Assembly: GCA_019400425.1 (NCBI GenBank)
Contig: JAFREE010000109.1
Span: forward strand, 20,371-84,370
Reading direction: 5' to 3'
DNA from: Hymenochaete sp. R1
Taxonomy: Eukaryota; Basidiomycota; Agaricomycetes; Hymenochaetales; Hymenochaetaceae
Length of the DNA stretch: 64,000 bases
Both the position numbers and the translations under genes were made by a program. The notes below the pieces were generated by a model. The model was not told the DNA's origin. It ran no database searches and saw only the letters and a list, made by a program, of their open reading frames with translations. Positions within the stretch are counted from its first letter, which is position 1. Each line of letters opens with the position of its first letter. This document shows positions 1-14,399 of the stretch, piece after piece.

Positions 1-1126
1 GTTCGGGGAAATCGTGCAGAACAACGAACGAGGTGAGCGCCAGGACAACCGTTAGGAGACCTTCGAGGATGAAAATCCAAGACCTGAAAAACGACAAATA
101 TTGTTAGAGTGTACGAGTGATATTATAAGAATGGACTCACCAAGCGGGCTTGCCGCCGACCCCATCCATATTGGAAATAGCCGCCTGGAAAGCGGATAAG
201 ATACATGACGGACTGGCAGATCTGAAAGGCACATTCACCGCAAGCAATCCACCGAACGCACCTGCCAAGGTGACTCCCGCATTGAAAACGGCAAGTCTAG
301 CTCCAAGTTCATTTCTCTTATACCAACTGAATTACGGTTTACCTTGAGCTGATTGCATGTGCGACTTCGATAAAGCGCTGGACACACTTACCATGAAAGA
401 TAAAACGCTACGGCAGGGAAGAAGCATGCCTCAGCCATGCCGAGGAACCATCGCACCGCTTCAATTTGGTTCAGATGAGATTCGATAGATAAAGGCCACG
501 CTCACCCATTAAACCGCTGAAATTGTGCACAAGGCCTTGCACAGTCTTGCACATAGTCAGCGAGTTCAAGTCAAGTTCATGTGTGCGGACGAGTCACCAT
601 GATGATGCCCCATATAAGCATAGTAGAAGAGATCCACACCGAAGGCCGGAATTTCTTCAAGCAGATGTTTGCTGGAACTTCCAGAAGTGAATAAGGGAAG
701 AAGAAGACAGTCAAACAGATGAGGAATTGTTTGTCGGAAATGTGGAGGTCCCTTTCAAGCCCATAAAGCTGTATACCGTTATTAATCGAAAGGTCGTTTC
801 ACTGGCACACTGCTAAGCTAGAAATTGACGCACCCTAGCATTGCCTATACTTGACCTATCGAGGAAGCACAGGAGGAACAAAATAGACAGCCTGAGTGGC
901 AAACAATTAGCCGTCGATCGACATTATAAGTGAATGTGGATGAAAAGGGGGATTAAACTCACCAGGGGATCAGCGTCCAGTCAATTTTACGAATCAGTTT
1001 CTTCTCGTCGATTTCACTGCCAGTGAGGATAGTACTGCTGGTCTTCTCAGATTCGTCGATATCCACTTCTCCGGAATCTTTTTCAGACACCTTTTCATCA
1101 CGGGCAAGCTGCTCGATCGTAGTCAT
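1..1126 (-). CDS. DAL5-type MFS permease (allantoate/organic-anion family), 3' part outside window
   Basis: Twelve-helix plasma-membrane permease of the anion:cation symporter branch of the MFS (allantoate, nicotinate and similar small acids); substrate not predictable. The ATG is at 1126-1124. The first exon (1126-963) gives an acidic N-tail followed by KLIRKIDWTLIPW, the usual entry to TM1, and splits the last Trp codon at a GTGAGT donor. Further exons read WISSTMLIWGIIM, TVQGLVHNF, WYKRNELGARLAVFNAG and, at the window edge, WIFILEGLLTVV, all hallmark stretches of this family. The frames stay open across the visible exons, so the gene looks intact but is cut off by position 1 after about the sixth helix. 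A complete paralogue lies at 38480-41058. Family assignment is secure from these motifs; the transported compound is unknown. Confidence 0.85.
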
Positions 1127-2026
1127 ATCTGTAGACCTCGTCGATGTCGTTTGTAGGGGACGTCACGGTGCAGGCGCGGACCACCCAAAGTCGATTTATA
1201 AACCGGTTGCTCCATCCGAGCCCTGTAGAAAATGATATAAATAGAGCACTAGTACTCCCAGTACAGCTCGACACCACCATCATCACAAGGACAGGATGTC
1301 GCCGTCGAAGTATGGGCGTTCCATTAGCAATCCATGGATTGGGATCAAAATACATTTTTCATTCGCCAATCTGCAAGGAGAGTTGATCCTGTGACAGACG
1401 ATCGCTACGTTTGAGCGGCTGAACTAAGGGAGCGGCAAGCAGCATTGTGGTCACCAGCTTTGTATTGCGTTTATCCAGATATCCTCATGCACTAAGATTT
1501 CAATGCTGAGGCACAGAAGAAGGGATGGAGACGGGCGTAGAGCGTTCCTTTCCAGAACGTGGTGATTGCTTCTTCGACTTTGCTAACACGTCACGGAATT
1601 CTCAATGCCCGGATAACCAGCTTTCTCTACTTGAGGTATAATCCTGCTTACGTCCCTCCTGAGAATCGGAGTACAGGTCTGTCATCACACAGGACGAAAC
1701 ACCATTATCGAGTTCGTACCTTTATCTATTCCTCAATAGCGATAAACGGCAAGAAACCAAAACAATTGGAGTATAGCGAACAAATTTGCCACATTTTCCC
1801 CATGGATCTCGCATTCATAAAGGTGCATGTTCAAAAGGCTTCTCACTTCACGTAGTATTGAGATGCAAAAGTTGATCTATTTTTAGTCTGCTTCTCAGCG
1901 CACGTTTATGGACAATGAAAGGTATGAAGAAAGCAATTGAAGTTCAGACCGCGCTACTCTTGTTGCATGACCGTCCATAATCCACTTTTTGATCCCTGAT
2001 ACTCATCCACGTCGATTAAGGATAAG
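1127..2026. other. Gene-free stretch between the DAL5-type permease and ATP1
   Basis: About 900 bases holding the promoter of the leftward permease and the 3' flank of ATP1. Short open frames on both strands have no recognisable protein content and no sensible splice partners. I see no RNA gene or repeat. Confidence 0.5.
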
Positions 2027-4191
<2,165 letters not shown>

Positions 4192-4430
4192 TGTTGGCCG
4201 ACGATAGATAGGGGGAAAGAGCGCGACGGCGAGGGCGCTGCGGAAGAGGATGGAAAGGAAGGAAGGTGTTGAGAGAGAAGGAAGGAGCAAGGGAGACGAG
4301 ATCGAGTCCAGCGCTGAGAGAAAAAAAGATGTATTTTCCCACGCTCAAACATCGCTTATTCCCGCTTTTTCCCGAAAATAATAATATTATTATTTTATTT
4401 TATTTGCTTTTCTTTGTCTTCACCTTGACC
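4192..4430. promoter_or_regulatory. Bidirectional promoter region between ATP1 and the bL21m gene
   Basis: The 239-bp spacer separates two divergent start codons, both for mitochondrial proteins. It contains a perfect 22-bp AT-only palindrome at 4375-4396 built from AAT/ATT triplets, then a T-rich run up to the bL21m ATG. Co-regulation of an ATP synthase subunit and a mitoribosomal protein is plausible but inferred only from layout. Confidence 0.5.
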
Positions 4431-5043
4431 ATGCTCTTCAACGCACTCCGTCGTACGTCTTGCTCGTTGATATTTTATTTTGTTGAAAATGGTCATCGTG
4501 CTGATAGCGAATGTAGCTGCAAAGAACGTCGGAGACATCGCGCGACGATGTTTTGCGACGGCGACGGCCGCTGCGCCTTCAACGTTAGCCCTTGAGGGCA
4601 CGTCCCCAGCAGCCAACGCCTTGCCAAAGCTCTCGTCCACCCAAGACGCACTCACCCATCTACGCTCCCAGCCTTCGCATTACGTCGTCGCCAACCTCAT
4701 GGGAAGACGACATGTCCTCGCTCCGCGGGACCTCCTCACCCTCCCCCGTCTCAAGACAGTCAACGTTGGAGACAGACTCATCCTCTCTGACATACACGAA
4801 GTCGGCTCCCGTGACTATACCCTTCGAGCATCTACCCTCGGCCAGGAGAGCCTCCCAGCTGGGCTTGTACGTGTAGAGGCGACTGTCGTCGAGCACACCA
4901 AGGGGCCCATGGAGCGTATCGTCAAATTCAAACGGAGGAAACATTATCAGAAGACGATTAAGCACAAGCAAACGTATACTCGTCTGCGCGTCGGACCCAT
5001 TGAATTTGGTCAGGGCGAGGCATTACTGGAGGGAAGAATATAG
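4431..5043 (+). CDS. MRPL49: Mitochondrial large ribosomal subunit protein bL21m
   Basis: Structural protein of the large mitoribosomal subunit, homologous to bacterial L21. The main exon (4517-5043) reads HYVVANLMGRRHVLAPRD, VGDRLILSDIHEVGSRDYTL and then the RNA-binding KRRKHYQKTIKHKQTYTRLR near the C-terminus, diagnostic for L21. I start it at ATG 4431: a 22-nt exon (MLFNALR plus one base) ends at a GTACGT donor and joins the acceptor at 4515-4516, giving MLFNALRPAKNVGDIARRCF, a good import presequence, and 182 residues in total. The alternative unspliced ATGs (4480 and 4489) give a hydrophobic N-terminus less like a targeting peptide. Its TAG is 46 bp from the stop of the convergent PRP40 gene. 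Confidence 0.9.
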
Positions 5044-5089
5044 GAACAACTAGCGATAATGACATGATATTCGTCTTCATCATCTACTA

Positions 5090-7888
5090 TTAAATTTCCC
5101 CTTCCTCTGGTGTATCCTCACGCCCACTGGGACTACCACGCGCCGTGTCTGCGCCATCATACTTAGCCCTCTGCGTGTCGGTTTTCCGTAATTAGCTGCA
5201 AGTTTGTACCGCCTCCTAATGAACGCACCTTTTCTGAACGGTCCGAAACGCTTTTATCATCGCGCTCTCGCTTTTCACGTCCTTCATATCCAGAATAATC
5301 AAGTTCATCTTTCTCTGCATCTCGTGTGCTCCGTGACCTAGAAAGCCGACGATGTCCACGTTCGCGCTCGCGCTCGCGTTCACGTTCACGCCGACCACCA
5401 CCATCTCGGTCGTTACGAGACTGATCTCGTTCTTTCTCTCGGTCTCGATCGCGATGATCTCTGTCCTTGTCACGATACTCTCGCTCACGCCGAGACTCGT
5501 ACTCGTCATCACGAGCTCGACGGTGGTGCCGCGAGCTCTTCCCTTCATCCCACTCGCGCTCCCTTGCGCGGTCACGATCACGATCTCCATCTCTTCCGCC
5601 GCCCGGTTCCTTCCTCTTGCGACTCGTAGTAGAGCCGTCTTCGGACATATCGCGTTCGCGTTCGCGCATGCGTTCCTGTTATCGAATGTCAGCATATCGC
5701 TACACAGTATGTAAATGATAGAGACATGCCTTCTGCCGCTTTATAAATTTAGAGAAGGCAAGGCGCCTGCCTTCATCTTCAAGAGCTTTATATTCAGGAA
5801 GGCTCTCCATGAGCGGGATAGCGTCTTCATAGCTCATATTCACTTCGATGGGCTGCTGAAGCTTCTTTAATGCGTAACGAAGGTCGTCTTGCATATGCCT
5901 TTGTTTTCTCTCTGATCGTCGTCTCTCAGTTTCCTGTCTCTTAACAGCTTCTGCATGGAACTTTTGGGATAGATCATTAGCTTCGATCAAGTACATCCAT
6001 AGCTGAAACTCACGAAGTGATAGACATCCCCAATGTCGCTATCGCTCAACTTGCTCAGGGATTCTTGCCCTTTCTGCCGAGCATCAGAGACAAGTCGCTG
6101 GAAGTCCTCCAGCGATACGTCGTGCTTGATCTCGAAGGCGTCTTTCTCGCTTTCCCCTTTTGTAGCCCTTTTGAACGCATCTTCTATGATGGCCACCTTG
6201 GTATCAAGTTTCTGGTCCAAGTTATCAACAACATCCCAGAAAAGCTCGAGCGGGTTTGAACCCGGCTTGCCCAAAAGATTGAGATACCGTTCGTCACTTT
6301 CGAATTTGGGATACACATCCTTCCACTTTGATCTCGCCCTGATTAACCCTGCATCTTTCAACTCACGGAGCAGCTCCTTGAATCCTTCACGGGCCTTCCG
6401 TTCAATCCGTGTCTTTTCAATGCCTTCACGACGCATGCGAGTGTCGAATTCACGTTCCTGGACTCGAGCGTAGTCTTCAAAGGCAAGTAGAATGTCCAAA
6501 TTCGGCAACTTCTGCAGCTCCTGGTCATTCGCCCAAGCGTCCGAGTCGAGGACAGCGGCGTGTGCAGTTCGCCAACGCGTAAAAACGTCAATGTTCATCT
6601 CTTTGAACAACGACACCACTTTTTCCATACTGCGGGCGTGAGCAGCGCGGCCTTCTTGAGTCTCCCGTTGTTTGAGCTCTGAAACGTATTCGTCAAATAT
6701 CATCTTCCGTTCCGACTCGATCTTTGCAGTCTGCCAAATTGGATGCTGCGCAAAAAGCTTGTCCGCAGTGGGGAAGGTGGAGTAATGGAATACATTAGGG
6801 TTTCCCTTGAGCATATTCCGTAATGCAGGTCGGACTTTAGCCAGACGTGCTTCCCGTTCCTCGCGCTCTTTCTCGATCAGGGAGTCGATAAACTAAAAGC
6901 TGTGAGTGACACAAGCTGGCTCAGCAATAGCTTAAGACATACCTTTTGCCAACAGGCTTTCTTCTCAGACAGTGAGTTCAGTGCCTTGTACAACGGGTCA
7001 GTGATGATTGCACGCATCGTCTGGTCCCACGTCCACGTCGCATCTACACCTGCTTTCCTCAAAAGATGCATGAAAGCTTTCTCGCCCTCTTCTACCGTCG
7101 CAAACCCATTATGCGGAATCACGGGGTCCTCAGGCAGATTCGGGCGGCTAGGCAGTGCACTGGGCGTGGGCGTACTTGGAAGGGACGTGATGGAATTGGG
7201 CGCCGCGACGGCGAGCGGATTGGCTATGCCATTGAGGGGTTGTTGCTGAGTTGGGGTTAAGGACGGGTCTGCGTTACCCAAAGGGACTAAAGCACCTTGT
7301 GAACCAGAGGTAAAGCTCGGAGCGATCAAGCGCGGGTTGTTCCTGCGAGAAAAATTGTGGTATGATCGAAGTTAGTGGCGAGGCGCTTGGCTTGGGGACT
7401 GCGAGCTTACATCTGTTGGGCAGTCTTTGCGTCCTTCTCAACTTTCTCGAGCAACGTGAGAAGTTCATCTGGCATATCCCATTTTGACTCTTTAGTTTCG
7501 GTCTGAATACAATATATAAGCGCCATAAGTCATAAAAAATTGAACGTGCATACGTTGTAGAAATACTTCCTTCCTCCGGAGAAGTACTCCTTCCATTTTG
7601 TTTGCCCTAAAGCTTTCTAAAGAGGCGTCAACTAAGTGCTAGAACAACATAGGAAATGGACACGCACTTCAAAAGGAGACTTGAGGACTATACAAACTAT
7701 CAGCGTCATTATCTGTGAGAGTAAAACAAGCAGATGTACCATCTGGTTTCTCCCAAACGCTCTCTTTTGACCCCGTATTAAACCAGTACGTGCGACCTTC
7801 CGGGTTTCGGTGCTCTGTCTGTGGAGGAGTCAGGTGTGCAAAAAATATTCATCGCGAGCTCTCTGGAACTTACCCAGATACCAGACAT
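5090..7888 (-). CDS. PRP40: Pre-mRNA-processing factor PRP40 (WW-FF protein of U1 snRNP)
   Basis: Early spliceosome factor that bridges the 5' and 3' splice sites through the branch-point protein and is part of U1 snRNP. Exon 1 (7888-7874) encodes only MSGIW; after a 55-nt intron comes the first WW domain ([14 protein letters not shown] ... ESVWEKP), then a second WW (TKWKEYF ... ESKWDMP). A Pro/Ser linker is followed by repeated FF domains across about 7060-5740, for example [20 protein letters not shown] and [13 protein letters not shown]. The C-terminal tail is extremely rich in Arg-Glu, Arg-Asp and Arg-Ser repeats. The frame runs to a stop at 5163, but splicing GTGCGT (5228) to the acceptor at 5172-5171 gives a tail ending EDTPEEGEI with TAA at 5092-5090, which I consider the real end. 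Convergent with bL21m. Confidence 0.93.
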
Positions 7889-9551
7889 TACTTTATGTAG
7901 AGAAACGGAGGGCTGCTCTCCGATGTAGTATGAAGTGGACGAGTCGAAGCGCCGCAGATATTTGCGTGACGAAGTCCACCTCCACCAAACATCAAGGATC
8001 GGCACGGGTTCCAAATTTAGCTCCGATCTACCCGTGTCCATATCCGTGAGGTCAGATTTGCTCTTCCACCCCTCCTCCTCGAACTTCCCCTCATGTCATT
8101 GGCGCCCTTCTTCAAACTCAGAGTCTCAAACAGCAAAAGGGCTCTGTTTCCGACAGGGTATCATGATACAGCCATAACTTGTCAAATTACATTTACAATC
8201 CCATTCAGTCCAACGCACTCACGTCGCTTGAATCCAACATTTTACATTTCATGAAATGTGAAATGAGATATACAGAGGTCTCGTTTTGAAGGAGGGTCTT
8301 TAAGAAAAATGTACAGAGCACGTCAATGGAGTTGATAGGCGTAATGAACCATTTATCTGCATTCACTGATGCAGGTGACCTCGAGTGCTCGGTTTGCTCT
8401 GCTCACAGTGGGTCACTTGGACTTGAAGTATGACGGATTAGTAAAGGGCATCCACAACTCCTTTTTATAGATGAAAGCTCGTCGACCGACCATGATAGCG
8501 AAACACCGCGAATTCCTAAATTAGGGCCTTTTAACGTGTTAAGTAGCTCTTTTTCACGCTGGTGGCCGACTTACAGTATTACCTATTTGTCAATATTGTA
8601 TTGAGTGGTTGACAATGATCTATGCCATTCCGTTTTTATATATGTTCTTTCCGTGCGTGCGTGCGTACCAGGCGTCACTCGGGCCAAGCATACATAGTGC
8701 TGCATGTTGACCTTCGAGGTCTCGGAGGTCTCAACAACTTGAAATATCGAACCCTGAATCAGGTCAGACTCATCGGACTTACTGCCAGAAGTCCAGTCCC
8801 AGATCAATTGGCTGCAGTGGGCACGCAGTGCATTAATATTCATCTTTGGATTCATCTTACAGGGAGGAAATTAATATAATTTTCATTTCTTTCAAGTCAT
8901 CAAGCTTCTAGCCTCTTTCTTTCCTTGTTGTCCGGGGTCCCTTTCTACTCTCGCTCCTTTCCTGGGTATCGATCCTCGATCGCAGATAAGATTGTCTTTA
9001 GTCGGCGGAGGCGGCGTCCAGTAGTAGCACAGTGGTGGCTATGTCGTCCGAGGCAGATAGTAGCTGAAGCTGAACTGTGAACTGTATTTTATCACCCAGG
9101 AAAACATGTACACGTACACTTAACCTTAACGATGATTTTCTTCTTCTCTGCATTCTACGCTTCCTACCATCGAGTTCCAACGTGATTGATATGTTGGAAT
9201 AATAATAGCATGGTGTATATGGCTGGTTCTAGCTTGTTTCTGAAGGAAGGTTTATGAAGCGTGTTGCAATGAAGCGATCCTCGGACAAGGTCCAGTTGGG
9301 CCTTGCGGTCTAGGCAAGTGGTAGGTATTCTTCCGTGTCTTCCACGTCTACGATTAATCGTGTTACTTCAGTTACTTCTCGCAGGCTCGTAAAAGAATAA
9401 AGAAACAAAAATTCGACAATAATCTAAGACATTAATACATTAAGTTTGCAATAAGCGAGTGGCAGTCGAATCTTGAAATGTGCAGACGGAAACAACAGCA
9501 ATAATTATCGCCAATCGCAGAGTCACAAAATCTTTAATGCCAGTAAACACG
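7889..9551. other. Gene-free stretch between PRP40 and the GT61 gene
   Basis: About 1.66 kb. The left end must hold the PRP40 promoter and the right end the 3' flank of the GT61 gene. A short GTGC tetranucleotide run sits near 8655-8668. Open frames are short, with no recognisable protein or tRNA-like fold. Confidence 0.45.
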
Positions 9552-11362
9552 TCAGTCGTCAACTTGGGTCAGGGCGAGTCTCCTATGCACAAGGTCAGCC
9601 ACCATCTTGCCGTCGAGAGGTATCGAGTTTCCTTGGAAGCCTTCTGGGTACATTGGATACTTGGGTATATTCGGTCGCGTGAACGATCTACAAACCGGAG
9701 AATAGAAAAAAGAAGACAGGCACCGACAGCCCATTCGTATCAGAAAACAGGGGAAGGCAGGGGGGAACGAATGCATGAGCATGAGCGAAATCGAAAATGA
9801 AAGAGAAAGAGAGAAGGACCCAACGTACACGTTACCCCAAGTACCGTAGTGTTTCATTCCCAAAGCGCGCGCGGTGTATTCGTAGTCGAAGTTGACACCT
9901 TGCGGGTAGAGAAACTCGATGACGGTCGTTCGAGGGGAGGGTCGCATCCAGAGGAGGGAAGTAAGCCCGTTTCCGTGTACGCCCATCATGATCTATCGTC
10001 CAGTCAGTCTTTTGAATTGAGATTATGAAGAAGGGCAGCGTACCGTTGTTCGCCCTGCTAACCGGATCTGTTCGGCTCTGGTGAGGTCTTGCATATTCAC
10101 AATGTTCACCTCGTACCCGTACTGGTCTCTCAGATTGTACAGCTCGCGTACGAGCGTTTCGTGGTCCTCTTGAAGAAGCATCCTCCGACCCCAAGACTGT
10201 CTCGAGATATACGTGATGACATGCTTCTGCTCCTGCGTGCCCGAGACAGTGCCCACGATCGATTCCTTCGACGACCCACTAAACTCCATAACACTCTTCC
10301 GAATGGGAGAGAACCAGTGATCGCTGCCCTCCAGCTCAAACGCGTTGGAGGCCGGACACCAAGTCACTTTGAACGGGTCGCCTTCGCCCGCACTGGCTCG
10401 GTCACCCAGCACCACACGGTCGTACACGAACACAGTCTTCATCGAGGCCCTGTCTGCCCATTCCTCCGATGTCTCGTAGGCCATGGCGGGAAACGCGCCT
10501 CGCATCACCCATTGGTTCATCCCAGCGTAGTCCCACCACTCGCGGGTTTTGATGTGTCTGAATATCGTGCGCTTGGGGAGGGGTAGACTCGTTTCGCCGT
10601 TCACGCCGATGTTGAGGTCTAACGAGGAATACGTCCGCCAGAGACCGAAGAAGATCTCGGCTGCCCAGTGACTGTGATAGAGCGTCAGTGGGAGAGCGCC
10701 TGCTAGCTTGATGTACGATATACGTACTAGTAATGGTTGATGAATTGTTTCGGGTCTGTGACCATAAAGGTGACACCTTCCATTCGGGACGCAGAGTCTT
10801 GTTTCCATATTTCTCGAGCACGTTCGGGAGTGACGACCTGGATGTCGTCGTCTGATGGTATACGCCTCTCTTTCTCGAGGGGACCGTTGTAGATAGGGTA
10901 ACCGGATGAAGTGATCAATCGCAGGTTCGGAATGGATTTAGGTTCGGAGGTGACAATGAAGATAGTGCCGTTCCAAATGTAAAGAGTGTCGAGAATGCTC
11001 CAGCCTAAACGTACTGTCAGTCAAGTTCTAGACGGTAGAGAATTCTGAAGGGGAGCTAGAGCTAGCGCCTGAATAAACTCACCGGCGACATGTTTGACCA
11101 GCTTAGTCTCCGGCACGGAAGAAGACCAAAAGACATGCGCGTCTGCTGTCACCAGCTCGGACTCCGCCACCTGCTTCGGTGGTGACTTGTCTGAGAACCC
11201 ATTCTGGCCTGGTTCATACTGTAAGTTTTCTGAAGGCGAGGAGGAATTAAAATACGGGGAGTCGTAGTTATAGGTGGAGTGGGCGAAGAAGAGGAAGGTG
11301 AACAGGAGAGCTGCAAGGAGGAAGAGCTCGCGGCGGGAGAGGTCAAATAGGCAACGCCTCAT
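9552..11362 (-). CDS. GT61-family glycosyltransferase (DUF563), type II membrane protein
   Basis: Probable Golgi/ER glycosyltransferase of CAZy family 61, whose members include plant beta-1,2-xylosyltransferase and fungal relatives of unclear specificity. The N-terminus (MRRCLFDLSRRELFLLAALLF) is a short basic cytosolic tail and one signal-anchor helix. A Ser-rich stem follows, then the lumenal catalytic region: FINHYYSHWAAEIFFGLWRTY, HVITYISRQSWGRRML, the strongly conserved MMGVHGNGLTSLLWM and VIEFLYPQGVNFDYEYTARALGMKHYG. The last exon adds the tail ending LALTQVDD and TGA at 9552. About five introns; all frames join cleanly. Donor and acceptor sugars cannot be read from sequence. No neighbouring pathway partner gives context. 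Confidence 0.85.
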
Positions 11363-12395
11363 GAGGAGCCAAGGCCCGAGAGAGTGAAAGCGAACTGGGG
11401 CGAGATAGAGATGGGAAGAGAAAGAGAGAGGGAAAAGATGAAAACGACGAGGGGGAAGCGAATGGATGAGAGATGAGAAAAGGGGGGGTGGATTAGGAGG
11501 AGCGGAGCTAGGCTAGGGACAGGGACACAGCTGCTGCTGCTGCTACTAGTAGTCTTTCACTACACCTGACGTCGTCCGAGTCGTTGAGCACAGAGTCAGA
11601 CTGTATTCCTCTAATATTATGCGCTGTTAGAAGGCGTTCTGGTAGAGACATGTGGTGCTACACGGAATCAGAGATGTCGGTGTTAAGAACGCAGACGAGA
11701 CGGCCATCATAAGATAACAAGAGGAATCTAACGGGCGCATACTATGTAGTACTGGTCGTAGTACAAAGGGTCATCCTCCTCCTCCTATCCGCCGCGCCGC
11801 CACATCCGTCCCTCGTCTTTTTATAATTTATGTACTTTACCCACTCATTGACTTGTTTCGCTCTCCCAATCTCCGATGTCGACGTCTGTCCGTATTCAAT
11901 TTGTTCAATGCTTTACAGATGCTCGAGACTCCGAAAGCCAATCATGTCTCACTTCAGTACAAGACTGCATGTCCTGTATCATATGATGGAGCACTCGAGG
12001 TCATTCCAGAGGCCTTTTGTTTGTTGAAAATTGAAAATAAGTAAATAAAATAAAACAAAATGATTGACGATATATGTCTAACGACTGAAATGAATTGTTA
12101 TGGTGATGGCCGAGTGCCGCCGGCGTTTACCGACATCTTTTCCTCTCCACCACCCCTCCCTCCTCCTCCCCGACGTTGAGCTTATCGACTGTTTTCTTTC
12201 CCCTCGACGACCACGAACATCCAGCTCTTCTCTCTCACGTCATCCTACGGTCTTTACTCTTGTCACTCTTTTCTTTAGTTCTCTCAACTCCCGACTCTCT
12301 CTTCTCAACACTTGTCTTGTTCCAAAGCAAATCCTTGGAAACCCGGTTAAATTCAGTATTTTCTTTATTGCTGTATTACCATCTGGCATCCAACC
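11363..12395. other. Divergent promoter region between the GT61 gene and a membrane protein gene
   Basis: About 1 kb between two divergent starts. It contains a purine-rich leader on the GT61 side, a short CTG run near 11531, and a pyrimidine-rich tract (12130-12330) typical of basidiomycete core promoters and 5' UTRs on the right-hand side. No coding content recognised. Confidence 0.4.
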
Positions 12396-14399
12396 ATGCA
12401 AGATTTTATCAAGACGCACATGAAGAGGGTTCCGGAAAGGCATCGAAAAATACGAGCCCTCTTTGGCAGCGACGATGATACCGATACCGAAACAGATGCA
12501 AAGACAACCGCAGGTCGAACAACGGCAAACGTTCGTCCTACGACTACACCTGTCGTTACTTCTGAGCCAGCAACAACACCTCTTGTCAAGACTACAGAGA
12601 AGTCGACAGAAGCGCAATCAAGTGAGCCGGAATTGTGTTGTGTGTGAATGAGGCATTAAATATTTGATTAGCCTCGTCTTCTACTCAGAGAACGTCGGCT
12701 GCCTCGACGACATCGGAGGCTGCAAAGACCTCGTCGTCTACTACGAGCTCGGCGACCAACACTTCCAGCTCGTCTACTCCAACTACGACTTCCCATTCGT
12801 CAACGCAGGCTGTACGTCTGTTTTTCATCGCTTGTCATGTCTTCAAAGCTCACATATTCGACATATAGACTACCTCGAGCTCCAAAGCGGCCTCTAGCAC
12901 GACACCGACTACTTCTGTTTTAACACAGATTGCTAGCACGGCAAGTCGAACTGTTGCCTCTGCTTCCGGAACGACATTGGATGCGGCTGCTTCAGCGACT
13001 ACGAGTGCAACTACAACTTCTGGCATGAGCACTATCGGTATAATTGGAATTACTGGTGCCGCCATCGTGGGTGCTGCCGTTCTCATGGCTGTAATCATGT
13101 TCTTTGTGGTGAGTTCTAGGCCGTCTTGGAAGAATATTATTAGATATCTGATTCCCACCCAAGCGTCGCATGAACAGGAAGAATGACGGGTTCGACGTGG
13201 ACGAGTTCAAGGATCAATCTGTTGTGCTGAAGGATGATGAATACAGGCCACCTTCCTACGGTGGACTTGCCGGAAATGGCTTTGACCGCAGTACTCCTCG
13301 TCCACCGACCATGTTCGAGCGTCACAATCAGACGGTCGTGACTTACGGAGACCCCCGCCCGCCTTTCGGTTTTGCTCAGAACTACCAACAACCCAACGGG
13401 TACGGCGAAGCGAATCCATTCAGTGACTATGCAGCTCCGTCACCGATGTCATATGGTCCTGGCCCCGGAATGTATGCTCCCTCCCCAATCACTTCACCTG
13501 CTCCCACAGCACAACCGTTCCTTATGCGTGGACCATCCAATGGATCAGCTCAGTCTCCGGCTTTCTCACCGTACGTTTCGCCGTACGAGAATGGGGCCTC
13601 GAACGATGTTCAGAATCTGGCTCGGTCCCCATCCAATGGAATGCCCCAAGTTTTGTCCCGTGGAAACTCTGTGTCCCACTCTGCTGAAGGCGATGGTGAT
13701 TATGCGGATCTGAATCGTGCGAGTGTTACACCGTTCCAGGCAGCCCAGTATGAAGCAATCTCGAAGCAGTTGAATATCCCAGTTCCCATGCCCCTTCCTC
13801 AGGTTTATGAAGCCGAGGAAGTCGTGCACGATTCCCGGAATGCTACTGCAGCCGACGCCAAGCATGGATCGACAATGGATGTATCGCCTTTCAACGATCC
13901 GGCACAAGAAATGTCTGCCTCTGGAGTGACTCGAGCCGAGGAAGAGGATTACAGGCCAGCGCGCCCTTCCTCTGAGTTCCATCACGAGTCGCAGATCATT
14001 GTGATGCCCGCAAACCCTTCCCCTCGTTCGCCTTCCCCTCCACCGTCTCTCCCTGAAATCGAGCGCTCCGAGCACGTCTTCACTCCCATGGAAAGCACGT
14101 TCTCCGTCACGGCGTCCCCATATAAGCCATCTTTCGACATTCCGGAACGTCGCGGTACGCCGAAGAAGGAAGACATGCCTCCGCTCAGCCCAGTCCCGAC
14201 CTCTCCTCAGCGCGCCCAGCTCGTCAATGGTGATGTGAACTCGTTGCACGAGGGCCGTGAGACGCCTGTTCAGATCGAGTATGTGAAGCCCGGCGACCCA
14301 CTTCCTCAGGCTGTCTCGACGCAGGGGGAGACGAAGACAAAGGCGCCTATTCGTCCGGAGTCTACGTACGAGAATGAGGACGCTTACGGCGGACTCTAA
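12396..14399 (+). CDS. Ser/Thr-rich single-pass membrane protein with long cytosolic tail, function unknown
   Basis: Not matched to a named family. Four exons (12396-12621, 12672-12811, 12869-13108, 13164-14399) give 613 residues. After a basic start (MQDFIKTHMKRVPERHRK) residues 40-175 are almost only Ser, Thr and Ala, as in O-mannosylated wall-facing domains. One hydrophobic helix (about residues 178-202, IGIIGITGAAIVGAAVLMAV) is followed by a basic RRMNRK stop-transfer and about 400 residues of Pro/Ser/Asn-rich tail with many SP and TP sites. The layout resembles Mid2/Wsc-type surface sensors, but no WSC or other folded domain and no signal peptide are visible. The Ser/Thr reading of exons 2-3 is chosen because other frames break the composition. 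Sensor role is inference. Confidence 0.75.

Noticed and set aside
1559..1855. 98-codon open frame on the plus strand upstream of ATP1
   Set aside because: No family resemblance, no splice partner, composition like non-coding flank.
5352..5718. Long plus-strand frames opposite the PRP40 tail
   Set aside because: Antisense shadows of the Arg-Glu/Arg-Asp repeats of PRP40.
9281..9330. Possible tRNA-like stretch around CCTTGCGGTCTAGGCAAG
   Set aside because: No B-box or full cloverleaf could be built.
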